Assembly (NCBI GenBank): GCA_036399695.1
Contig: DASWMP010000342.1
Coordinates: 1 to 8,203, forward strand
DNA: 8,203 bases
Source of the DNA: DASVEE01 sp036399695
Lineage (GTDB): Bacteria > Acidobacteriota > Thermoanaerobaculia > Gp7-AA8
Direction of reading: 5' to 3'
The translations under genes and the position numbers were made by a program. Of this stretch, positions 1-5,923 are shown in pieces. The notes under the pieces were generated by a model. It was not told the DNA's origin, searched no databases, and saw only the letters and a list, made by a program, of their open reading frames with translations. Positions within the stretch are counted from its first letter, which is position 1. Each line of letters opens with the position of its first letter.

Positions 1-22
1 GAACGTCGCCACGCCGCCGCGT

Positions 23-42
23 GACGGACAGGATTGTCCGTC
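23..42. repeat. Small perfect hairpin, relative of the 5821-5900 repeat
   Basis: Perfect 8-bp arms GACGGACA (23-30) and TGTCCGTC (35-42) enclose a GGAT tetraloop. The stem matches the inner hairpin GACAGACA/TGTCTGTC of the repeat between the E3 and E1 alpha genes, except for one A-T pair replaced by G-C with both partners changed, which suggests the same family. Next to it lie a degenerate pair of arms (46-55 and 81-90, one mismatch in ten) and a small GAGCCG/CGGCTC hairpin (62-76), so 23-162 is a compound array of inverted repeats with no gene visible inside it. Confidence 0.6.
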
Positions 43-80
43 CTCCACTCGGAGACCGGTCGAGCCGGCCCGGCTCCTTG

Positions 81-162
81 TCTCGGAGTGCGGTGGCGAA
101 CGAAAGCCACCGCTCTTTTACACGTGTACCAGAGCGGCGGCTTTCGCCGCCGCACTCCGAGA
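81..162. repeat. 82-base structured inverted-repeat element, complete copy
   Basis: Outer 13-bp arms TCTCGGAGTGCGG (81-93) and CCGCACTCCGAGA (150-162) are perfectly complementary. Inside are two further hairpins: CGGTGGC/GCCACCG (91-97 and 106-112, 8-base loop) and GCGGCGGC/GCCGCCGC (134-141 and 146-153, TTTC loop, which is GAAA on the minus strand). Between these, CGCTCT (111-116) pairs with AGAGCG (131-136) around an 8-base palindrome ACACGTGT (120-127). The right half, 110-162, aligns without gaps to the reverse complement of 8151-8203 with 4 differences in 53 bases. It directly follows the TAA of the leftward metallopeptidase gene. It resembles REP- or MITE-like non-coding elements. It could help end transcription or protect the 3' end of the message, but there is no U-tract typical of an intrinsic terminator. 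Confidence 0.85.
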
Positions 163-1956
163 TTACTTCTTGCGCAGCCGGCCGCGCAGCTCCTCGCGCA
201 GCGATTTGGCGTCAGCGATCACGTGCGGGTCGTGCGCTACTTTCAGCAGGTCGTCCACGATCTTCATCGCTTCCCGGTTCTGTCCCTTGTTCGCCAGGGT
301 GATGGCGTCGTTATAGGTGGTGATGTGGCGGTTCACCTCGTCCGTTGCCGACAACGTGACGATCTGCCGCTCCAGCTCTGCTTTCGCGGCGGCGTCCGGC
401 GTCATGGCGATCATCTCCCGCATCAGGGTGATGGCTTCGTGCGTCTGCCCGGCGGCTACGAAGCGGTTCACCCGCTCGAGCTGCTCCCGGACGTAGATGC
501 TCCGCGCGGCAAACTGCAACTGGTCATCGCTCGTATCGGCAAACCGCGCCCGGAACAACGCCTCGGCTCGCGGTGAGCCGGTACGCAGCAGCAGCGCATA
601 CAGGTGCAGGGCCACGTCGTTGCGCGTCCGGTCGGCTGCTTCGAGGGCGGCGATGCCGGGCGTCACGTCCTTCTCGACGAGGTAGCTGATGCCGATGACG
701 GCATTCGCGTCGGCGCCCAGCTCACGCGCCTTCAGCGCCAGCTCGCGGGCCCGGCGGAAACGGGCCGGTGACTCGGCGTCGAGCTCCAGCGTGCCGGCGA
801 AGGTGCCGACCGCATCGCGCAGCAGCGATTCGGCGTACATCAGGTAAACGGCCGCATCGTCCGGACTGATCGTCAGCGCCCGCTCGAAGAACGGCATGGC
901 CTCGTCGAACTTCTTCTCCCGCATCCGCAGCAGGCCGATGGCGGCGACGGACCGGCCGCGCCGCGGGTCAGCGGCGAGCGCTGCTTCGAAGTGGCGCTGC
1001 GCGTCGGCGCGCCGTCCTTCCAGCTTGCCGAGGAACAGCCCCAGCTCGTGCAGGGCATCCGCCTGCGTCAGCGGAGTGACGGCCGGTGCCGTCGGCGACG
1101 AAGCACCGCTGAGACGATGCTCCTGCGACGGCAGCGACCGCGGCGAACGGAGCCAGCGCTCGAGTGTCTCCAGGTCCGTCCTGTAATGCTTCTGCAGCGC
1201 CTCCTCGGACGGCATCCCGTTTTCGAGATCGGCCACAAAGTCGTCGAACGCGCCACGATCGCTGCGCATCAGCCAGTCGACGATGCCCCACGACTGCGCG
1301 TAGTACATCGACGAGAGCGCCAGGTTCGACGCGCGCGGCGCCGCGAACAGCTCCTTCAGCGGGATCAGCGGACGCTTGCGCATGAGCGCCTGGTGCTCGC
1401 GCACCGGACGGCCGACCTCGATCAGCTCGCCGCGCACGTCGGCGTTGCTGAAGTATTCGGCCAGCCCTTCCTCCAGCCAGCCCGGCAACGTGGCGCCGCT
1501 CTGCGCGAGCTGGTTGTGCACGAGCTCGTGGTACGGCGTGCGCGTGGCCCAGGCACGGCCGGCGTCGATGAACATGGTGCCGCCGCCGTCGTGATGATTC
1601 ACGAACGCGCCGGAGATGCTGGCGTTCTTCCGGTCGACGAGCAGGTCGAAGTACGGCTGCGCGTCGCCGCGCCGGCCGAAGAAGAAGACGCGCGTGCGTG
1701 TCGGGACGCCGTCGTAGCGCGGATGCGTCTGCCGCAGCGCGGACGCGAGCGTTTCGAGATTCCGGGTGATGGCCAGCGTGCGCCCTTCACCGGCGCTGCT
1801 GACGATGTCGAAGCTTTCGGAGCGGACGCCGATCCACGTCTGCCCCGCTTTGGGGAAGGGAATGGGGCCGTTGCCGATCGTGGTCGACCCAGCCAGACCT
1901 TTGGGGACCGGGGGCGTATAGATCGACGCGGCTAAGAGAAAGGTCGCGAGGAGCAC
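163..1956 (-). CDS. Exported HExxH metallopeptidase-like protein with C-terminal TPR repeats
   Basis: The 597-residue product has a hydrophobic N-terminus (about residues 1-13) resembling a signal peptide or anchor without the usual positive charge. Around residue 140 is a zincin motif, HELVH (H143, E144, H147), followed by PGWLEEGLAEYF (158-169), whose glutamates at 162, 163 or 167 could supply the third zinc ligand. This arrangement is typical of gluzincin-like peptidase-MA/DUF1570-type domains. The region from about 298 to the end is helical, with TPR-like units at roughly 298-331, 332-365 and 540-575. A secreted or periplasmic protease with a protein-binding scaffold is the inference; the substrate is unknown. 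The start is GTG, with no clear ribosome site. An ATG at 1961-1963 lies in another frame, so the N-terminus is uncertain. It lies 112 bases after the E2 gene, beyond repeats and a hairpin, so co-transcription is doubtful. Confidence 0.85.
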   Translation of the reverse strand: MLLATFLLAASIYTPPVPKGLAGSTTIGNGPIPFPKAGQTWIGVRSESFDIVSSAGEGRTLAITRNLETLASALRQTHPRYDGVPTRTRVFFFGRRGDAQPYFDLLVDRKNASISGAFVNHHDGGGTMFIDAGRAWATRTPYHELVHNQLAQSGATLPGWLEEGLAEYFSNADVRGELIEVGRPVREHQALMRKRPLIPLKELFAAPRASNLALSSMYYAQSWGIVDWLMRSDRGAFDDFVADLENGMPSEEALQKHYRTDLETLERWLRSPRSLPSQEHRLSGASSPTAPAVTPLTQADALHELGLFLGKLEGRRADAQRHFEAALAADPRRGRSVAAIGLLRMREKKFDEAMPFFERALTISPDDAAVYLMYAESLLRDAVGTFAGTLELDAESPARFRRARELALKARELGADANAVIGISYLVEKDVTPGIAALEAADRTRNDVALHLYALLLRTGSPRAEALFRARFADTSDDQLQFAARSIYVREQLERVNRFVAAGQTHEAITLMREMIAMTPDAAAKAELERQIVTLSATDEVNRHITTYNDAITLANKGQNREAMKIVDDLLKVAHDPHVIADAKSLREELRGRLRKK

Positions 1957-1969
1957 GACCCATGAAACA

Positions 1970-2003
1970 AGCGGCGGGCAGGCCTGATTGCCCGCCCGCC
2001 GCT
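1970..2003 (-). terminator. Strong GC hairpin between E2 and metallopeptidase genes, possible terminator
   Basis: Two 14-base arms (1970-1983 and 1990-2003) pair with a single mismatch around a 6-base loop. On the minus strand it lies 65 bases after the E2 stop and 13 bases before the GTG of the metallopeptidase gene. The bases that follow read TGTTTCATGG, which is only slightly T-rich, so it is a poor match to a classical intrinsic terminator. It could act as an attenuator, as a processing barrier, or simply be another dispersed repeat. Confidence 0.45.
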
Positions 2004-2040
2004 ATTCATGTCAGAACCAGGTGTGAGTTGTTCGGTTCCA

Positions 2041-2068
2041 CTGCCAACCGCCAACCGCCAACCGCCAA
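2041..2068 (-). repeat. Heptamer tandem repeat immediately after the E2 stop codon
   Basis: Read on the minus strand, the TAG of the E2 gene is followed with no gap by three TTGGCGG units and one TTGGCAG unit (2068 down to 2041). Seven-base intergenic tandem arrays of this kind recall the heptameric STRR repeats described in cyanobacteria, but that is only a likeness in unit length. The rest of the gap to 1957 holds the hairpin at 1970-2003. No convincing promoter was seen in it. Confidence 0.8.
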
Positions 2069-3502
2069 CTACATCGTATACGCCCCGCTCTCGATGAGCT
2101 GGCGGACGCGAGCCATGAACTGGTCGGCGACCGCACCGTCGATCAGGCGGTGATCGAAGGTCAGCGCGAGCCAGCACATGGAGCGGATGGCGATGGAGTC
2201 GCCGTGCTCGGTCTCCACGACGACCGCGCGCTTCTTCACGCCGCCGACGCCGAGGATGGCGACCTGCGGCTGGTTGATGATCGGCGTGCCGAAGAGACCG
2301 CCGTAGATGCCGGGGTTCGTGATCGTGAACGTGCCGCCCTGGACGTCGTCCGGGCTCAGTTTCTTGGTCCGGGCGCGCTCGCCGAGGTCGTTGATGGCGC
2401 GGGCCAGGCCGAGGATGTTCAGCTCGTCCGCGTGCTTGAGGACCGGGACGATCAGGCCCCAGTCGAGCGCCACGGCGATGCCGATGTTGTAGTCGCGGTG
2501 ATAAATGACGTTGTTCTCATCCATCGACGCGTTGAGCACCGGGAACTCGCGCAGGCCGGTGATGATGGCCTGGACGACGAACGGCAGATACGTCAGCTTG
2601 ACGCCACGCTCGGCGTAAGCGTTCTTGTGGCGCTTGCGCAGGTTGTCGATGGCGGTAAAGTCGACCTCGAAGACGGTCGTGACGTGCGCGGACGTGGCCT
2701 TGGAGGAGACCATGTGCTGCGCGATGCGCTTGCGCATGACCGAGAGCGGCTCGATGCGCACGCTCTCTCCCTCGGCGAACTGCTGGCGCTGGGCCGCGGG
2801 CTGGTGCTGAGCCGGCTGCTGCTGCGCCGGCTGCGGGCGCGACTGCGGCGCTGGCTGTTGCTGCGGCTGTTGCGACGGCGCCTGGGCGGCCGGCTTCGGC
2901 TGCTGCATGAAGTCGAGGATGTCGTTCTTCGTCACGCGGCCGGAGACACCGGTTCCCTGGATCTGGGAGATGTCGATGTCGTTCTCTTTCGCGATCTTCC
3001 GGACGAGCGGGGAGGACTTGGTGCGGCGGCGCTCGTCGAGGGAGGTGACGTTTTCGTCGTCGTCTCCCGCGGCGTCGTCGTCCTCGGAAGCGCTGGGCTG
3101 CGTCTGCGCCGGCGCCGAGGGAGCGGCGGCCGGGGCATCCTGCGCGATTTCCTGCTGCGTTGCTTCGTTTGCGGCCTGCTGTTCCGCGGGCTGCGCGGCG
3201 GCGGGCGCCGGTGCGGCTTCGGCGGGGGCGGCGGCTTCGGCCGGCGCGGAAGCAGCGGCTTCACCTTCACCTGCAAGGCGTGCAACGACCGAGTTCACCG
3301 GCACGGTCTGACCTTCCTGCACGAGGATCTCGGTCAGCGTACCGGCAGCGGGGGACGGGATCTCCGCATCGACTTTGTCGGTCGAGATCTCGAGAAGAGG
3401 TTCGTCGCGCTCGACCCTGTCGCCGATCTTTTTGATCCAGCGCGACACGGTCCCCTCGGCGATCGATTCGCCCATCTGGGGCATCACCACATCAATGGCC
3501 AT
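2069..3502 (-). CDS. 2-oxo acid dehydrogenase E2, dihydrolipoamide acyltransferase (branched-chain type likely)
   Basis: The 477-residue core enzyme of the complex moves the acyl group from its lipoyl arm to CoA. One N-terminal lipoyl domain (about 2-77) carries the lipoylation site in STDKVD (K43). An Ala/Pro/Glu-rich linker ending in an acidic patch (140-150) leads to the E1/E3-binding domain (about 163-198, SSPLVRKIAKE then GTGVSGRVTKNDI). A Gln/Pro-rich linker (200-241) precedes the catalytic domain (about 248-477) with the active-site HRLIDG (H451, D455). The start at 3502 is chosen because MAIDVVMPQMGES begins the lipoyl fold and AGGAG lies 10 bases upstream. An in-frame extension to 3646 would only translate the intergenic repeat. 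The stop is TAG. It follows E1 beta on the same strand after 191 bases. Substrate class (branched-chain versus pyruvate) is inferred. Confidence 0.95.
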   Translation of the reverse strand: MAIDVVMPQMGESIAEGTVSRWIKKIGDRVERDEPLLEISTDKVDAEIPSPAAGTLTEILVQEGQTVPVNSVVARLAGEGEAAASAPAEAAAPAEAAPAPAAAQPAEQQAANEATQQEIAQDAPAAAPSAPAQTQPSASEDDDAAGDDDENVTSLDERRRTKSSPLVRKIAKENDIDISQIQGTGVSGRVTKNDILDFMQQPKPAAQAPSQQPQQQPAPQSRPQPAQQQPAQHQPAAQRQQFAEGESVRIEPLSVMRKRIAQHMVSSKATSAHVTTVFEVDFTAIDNLRKRHKNAYAERGVKLTYLPFVVQAIITGLREFPVLNASMDENNVIYHRDYNIGIAVALDWGLIVPVLKHADELNILGLARAINDLGERARTKKLSPDDVQGGTFTITNPGIYGGLFGTPIINQPQVAILGVGGVKKRAVVVETEHGDSIAIRSMCWLALTFDHRLIDGAVADQFMARVRQLIESGAYTM

Positions 3503-3512
3503 TTTCGATTTG

Positions 3513-3517
3513 CTCCT
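3513..3517 (-). promoter_or_regulatory. Ribosome binding site fixing the E2 start
   Basis: AGGAG on the minus strand, 10 bases before the ATG at 3502. It supports the short form of E2 over the 48-residue N-terminal extension. A small hairpin, CGCGAGC/GCTCGCG (3524-3530 and 3533-3539), lies just upstream of it. Confidence 0.7.
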
Positions 3518-3589
3518 GAATGACGCGAGCTCGCTCGCGACCGGATGGCTTTTTAATGCAAATCGCGTAGCGGAGCAAGGCGGGGGTAA

Positions 3590-3683
3590 ATCCTGAGCGT
3601 AGCGAAGGATCAGCGGAGCCTCAGCGAAGATCCACGCCACAGGCATAGCTGGGGGGCCATTGATCCTTCGCTACGCTCAGGAT
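3590..3683. repeat. Perfect 23-bp inverted repeat between E1 beta and E2 genes
   Basis: Arms 3590-3612 and 3661-3683 are exact reverse complements, with the core CTGAGCGTAGCGAAGGAT, and are separated by 48 bases. A degenerate third half-copy (GGAGCCTCAGCGAAGATCC, 3615-3633) follows the left arm in direct orientation. On the minus strand the repeat begins 10 bases after the E1 beta stop and ends 87 bases before the E2 start. Translated in one frame it gives LRYAQD, which explains the false N-terminal extension of E2. It looks like a dispersed intergenic element. The rest of the gap (3503-3589) holds the E2 ribosome site and no clear promoter. Confidence 0.85.
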
Positions 3684-3693
3684 GGGGGCGGCC

Positions 3694-4665
3694 TCAGTAC
3701 TTCAGAATCTCCCGCGCCGCCGCCAGCACTTTGGCCTTGTTCGGCAGCGCCGCCGCTTCCAGCGGCGGCGAATACGGCGTCGGCACATCCAGCGCGGCTA
3801 CGCGCTTGATCGGCGCATCCAGATAGTCAAACGCCTTGTCGGCGATCCTCGCCGCGAACTCGGCGCCCGCGCCACCGGTGAGCGGCGCCTCGTGCAGGAT
3901 CACGCAGCGGTTGGTCTTGGCCACCGATTCGAGGATCGCTTCCTCGTCGAAGGGGATGATTGACCGCATGTCGAGGATCTCGACCGAGACGTTCTCCTTC
4001 GCCAGTTCGTCGGCCGCTTCCTCGGCCACGTAGACCATCGCGCCCCAGGTCACGATCGTGATGTCCTTCCCCTTGCGGCGGCGGTTGGCTTTGCCGATGG
4101 GAACGACGAAGTCGTCGTCCGGCAGGTTCTCCTTGATGCGGCGGTAGAGGAACTTGTGCTCGATGTAGAGCACCGGGTCGTCGTCGCGGATCGCCGCCTT
4201 CATCAGCCCCTTCGCGTCATACGCGGTGGCGGGATAGACGATCTTGATCCCGGGCCGATTCATGAACATCGCCTCGGGATTGAGCGAGTGGAACGGGCCG
4301 CCGTGCACGCCGCCGCCGGCCGGGCCGCGTACCACGATCGGGCAGGAACGGCCGTACAGATAGCGGTTCGTAGCCGTGAAGTTCACGAGCATGTCGTACG
4401 CGCAGGTGATGAAGTCGATGAACTGCATCTCCGCGATGGGACGCATGCCCATGAGCGCCGCGCCGGAAGCAGCGCCGACGATGGCGATCTCGGAGATCGG
4501 CGTGTCGATGACGCGATCGGGGAAGCGGTCGCTGATGCCGGCGCTCGTCTTGAACGCGCCGCCGTAGGCGCCGACGTCTTCGCCGATGAGGAAGACGCTC
4601 TCATCGCGCTCCATCTCTTCGAGCATGGCGGTGCGGATTGCGTCGAGGTAAGTCAGTTCAGCCAT
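3694..4665 (-). CDS. 2-oxo acid dehydrogenase E1 component, beta subunit
   Basis: The 323-residue beta subunit of the heterotetrameric E1 decarboxylase pairs with the alpha subunit to bind thiamine diphosphate and build the active site. The N-terminal pyrimidine-binding domain shows LIGEDVGAYGGAFK (26-39) and DTPISE (54-59); E59 matches the conserved glutamate that activates the thiamine ring. HGGPFHSLNPEA (121-132) with H126 matches the active-site histidine loop of the family. The C-terminal transketolase-type domain runs from about 195 to the end. YIEHKFLYR (167-175) resembles branched-chain E1 beta proteins, so a BkdA2-like role is favoured over PdhB or AcoB. Length is normal for the family. 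The ATG at 4665 has only a weak AGG about 9 bases upstream. It lies 104 bases after E1 alpha, with a 28-bp inverted repeat between them. Confidence 0.95.
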   Translation of the reverse strand: MAELTYLDAIRTAMLEEMERDESVFLIGEDVGAYGGAFKTSAGISDRFPDRVIDTPISEIAIVGAASGAALMGMRPIAEMQFIDFITCAYDMLVNFTATNRYLYGRSCPIVVRGPAGGGVHGGPFHSLNPEAMFMNRPGIKIVYPATAYDAKGLMKAAIRDDDPVLYIEHKFLYRRIKENLPDDDFVVPIGKANRRRKGKDITIVTWGAMVYVAEEAADELAKENVSVEILDMRSIIPFDEEAILESVAKTNRCVILHEAPLTGGAGAEFAARIADKAFDYLDAPIKRVAALDVPTPYSPPLEAAALPNKAKVLAAAREILKY

Positions 4666-4676
4666 AGTTTTAAACC

Positions 4677-4763
4677 TGAAGTCAGAACGCAGAACGCAGA
4701 ACGACGAATTGAGAAGCAGTGCCCTTCATCATTCATCGTTCTGCGTTCTGCGTTCTGACTTCA
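4677..4763. repeat. Perfect 28-bp inverted repeat built of heptamers, between E1 alpha and E1 beta
   Basis: Arms 4677-4704 and 4736-4763 are exact reverse complements around a 31-base spacer. Each arm contains three copies of a 7-base unit (CAGAACG on one side, CGTTCTG on the other). On the minus strand the repeat starts 6 bases after the E1 alpha stop and ends 11 bases before the E1 beta ATG, so nearly the whole gap is repeat and the E1 beta ribosome site lies at its edge. In the operon transcript it could form a long stem that affects E1 beta translation or stabilises the upstream message; this is inference. Confidence 0.9.
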
Positions 4764-4769
4764 TCCTTT

Positions 4770-5792
4770 TTACTTGTCCCAGTACCCGTCGCCCGCGAAC
4801 AACCCCTTGCCGGCGTCGGCCGGATCGGGCATCGGCGAGCGTTCGGCTTCGTCGGTAGCGGTGTCGATCTCGCGGCGGACGCGGTCCTGGATGGCGTCGA
4901 AGTCGGCCTGCGAACCGACGCCGAGCTCCAGCAGCACGCGCTCGTAGCGCACCAGCGGGTCTTTCGCCTTCCACTCTTCGATGAGCTCGGGCGGGACGTA
5001 CTGCTGGTTGTCGTGCTCCGCGTGACCCTTCATGCGGAAGGTCTTGACCTCGAGGAGCGTGACGCCTTCGCCGTTGCGGGCGCGGGCGATGGCTCGCTTC
5101 GCGGCACCGTACACGGCCAGGACGTCGTTGCCGTCGACGGTCTCGCCGAAGCAGCCGAACGCCACCGACTTGTCGGCCAGCGTCTTGACGGCCGATTGCT
5201 TCGACGTCGGCGTGGAGTAGGCGTAGCCGTTGTCTTCGATGACGACCACCAGCGGCAGCTTCTGCACCGAGGCGAAGTTCATCCCTTCCCAGAACGCGCC
5301 GGTCGAGGAGCCGCCGTCGCCGATGAAGGCCAGGCCGACGAGGTTGCGCTTCTGCATCCGCCCCGCGAGGGCGATGCCGGCCATGACCGGGATCATGTCG
5401 CCGAGCATCGAGATCTGGCCGATGAAGCCGTCCTTGGCCGGATGGCCGAAGTGGATGTTCAGCTCGCGGCCGCGCGTAGGTCCGTCCCCCTTGGCCATGT
5501 ACTGGCGGATGATGTCGGCCGGCTTCGCGCCGGCGACGAGGATGGAGCCGATGTTGCGGATCAGCGGCTGGACGACGTCGCCCTGCTTGTAGTCGAGGGC
5601 ATACGCCGCGGCGATCGATTCGCCTTCCTGCCCGAGGGAGCGGTAAAGCCCGCCGATGACCTTGGCCTGACGGAACAGCGCGACGAGGCGCTCCTCGAGC
5701 GTGCGTGTCAGGCGCAGGTAATAGTCGATCTCGAGCAGTTGCTCGTTGGACAGCCCATGCGTGTTGCTGGTCGTGATGATCGTTTCAGTCAT
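4770..5792 (-). CDS. 2-oxo acid dehydrogenase E1 component, alpha subunit (thiamine diphosphate-dependent)
   Basis: The 340-residue alpha subunit of E1 carries out oxidative decarboxylation of a 2-oxo acid together with the beta subunit. The thiamine-diphosphate motif is present: GDG at 158-160 with N188 in VVVIEDNGYAYS, the expected spacing of about 27 residues. RSLGQEGES (51-59) and the phosphorylation-loop-like FRMKGHAEHD (252-261, H257) are family signatures. The start at 5792 gives the usual length and has GAGG 4 bases upstream. An in-frame extension to 6050 would run back through the intergenic repeat and into the E3 gene, so it was rejected. The four-component set with a separate alpha and beta favours branched-chain 2-oxo acid dehydrogenase (BkdA1-like); PdhA or AcoA are alternatives. 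It lies 131 bases downstream of E3 and is likely cotranscribed. Confidence 0.95.
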   Translation of the reverse strand: MTETIITTSNTHGLSNEQLLEIDYYLRLTRTLEERLVALFRQAKVIGGLYRSLGQEGESIAAAYALDYKQGDVVQPLIRNIGSILVAGAKPADIIRQYMAKGDGPTRGRELNIHFGHPAKDGFIGQISMLGDMIPVMAGIALAGRMQKRNLVGLAFIGDGGSSTGAFWEGMNFASVQKLPLVVVIEDNGYAYSTPTSKQSAVKTLADKSVAFGCFGETVDGNDVLAVYGAAKRAIARARNGEGVTLLEVKTFRMKGHAEHDNQQYVPPELIEEWKAKDPLVRYERVLLELGVGSQADFDAIQDRVRREIDTATDEAERSPMPDPADAGKGLFAGDGYWDK

Positions 5793-5820
5793 GCAGCCTC
5801 TGGCGTTCGTGCCGATCCTC

Positions 5821-5900
5821 GGTTCTTGTAGGACAGACACTCCTGTCTGTCCGCCTCTCTGGTGCACGGGACAGACAAGAGTGTCTGTCCCACAAGAACC
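5821..5900 (-). repeat. 32-bp near-perfect inverted repeat with nested hairpins, between E3 and E1 alpha
   Basis: Arms 5821-5852 and 5869-5900 pair over 32 positions with two mismatches around a 16-base loop. In minus-strand RNA, the direction of the operon, both mismatches become G-U pairs (5830/5891 and 5843/5878), so the stem is unbroken. In plus-strand RNA they would be A-C clashes. Each arm is itself a hairpin: GGACAGACA/TGTCTGTCC with loop CTCC, and GGGACAGACA/TGTCTGTCCC with loop AGAG. The RNA could therefore switch between one long stem and two short ones. It lies 23 bases after the E3 stop and 28 bases before the E1 alpha start. Confidence 0.85.
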
Positions 5901-5923
5901 CCGCGGATTCGGTAATGCACCGC

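Noticed and set aside
81..162. CRISPR array or tRNA
   Set aside because: No regularly spaced direct repeats with unique spacers, and no cloverleaf with conserved tRNA loops; it is a nested inverted repeat with a second copy at the other end of the window.
991..1935. 314-residue open frame on the plus strand, antisense to the metallopeptidase
   Set aside because: Arg-rich, featureless and antisense to a gene with a zinc motif and TPR repeats.
2150..3523. 457-residue open frame on the plus strand, antisense to E2
   Set aside because: Its predicted protein is low-complexity Arg/Leu/Gly/Val-rich and mirrors the E2 codons. It is a by-product of high GC at third positions opposite a clear E2 gene.
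3503..3646. 48-residue N-terminal extension of E2
   Set aside because: It translates the intergenic inverted repeat, lies upstream of a good ribosome site, and precedes a standard lipoyl-domain N-terminus.
4719..5831. 370-residue open frame on the plus strand, antisense to E1 alpha
   Set aside because: It runs through the inverted repeats on both sides and has no domain features; the minus strand holds the real gene.
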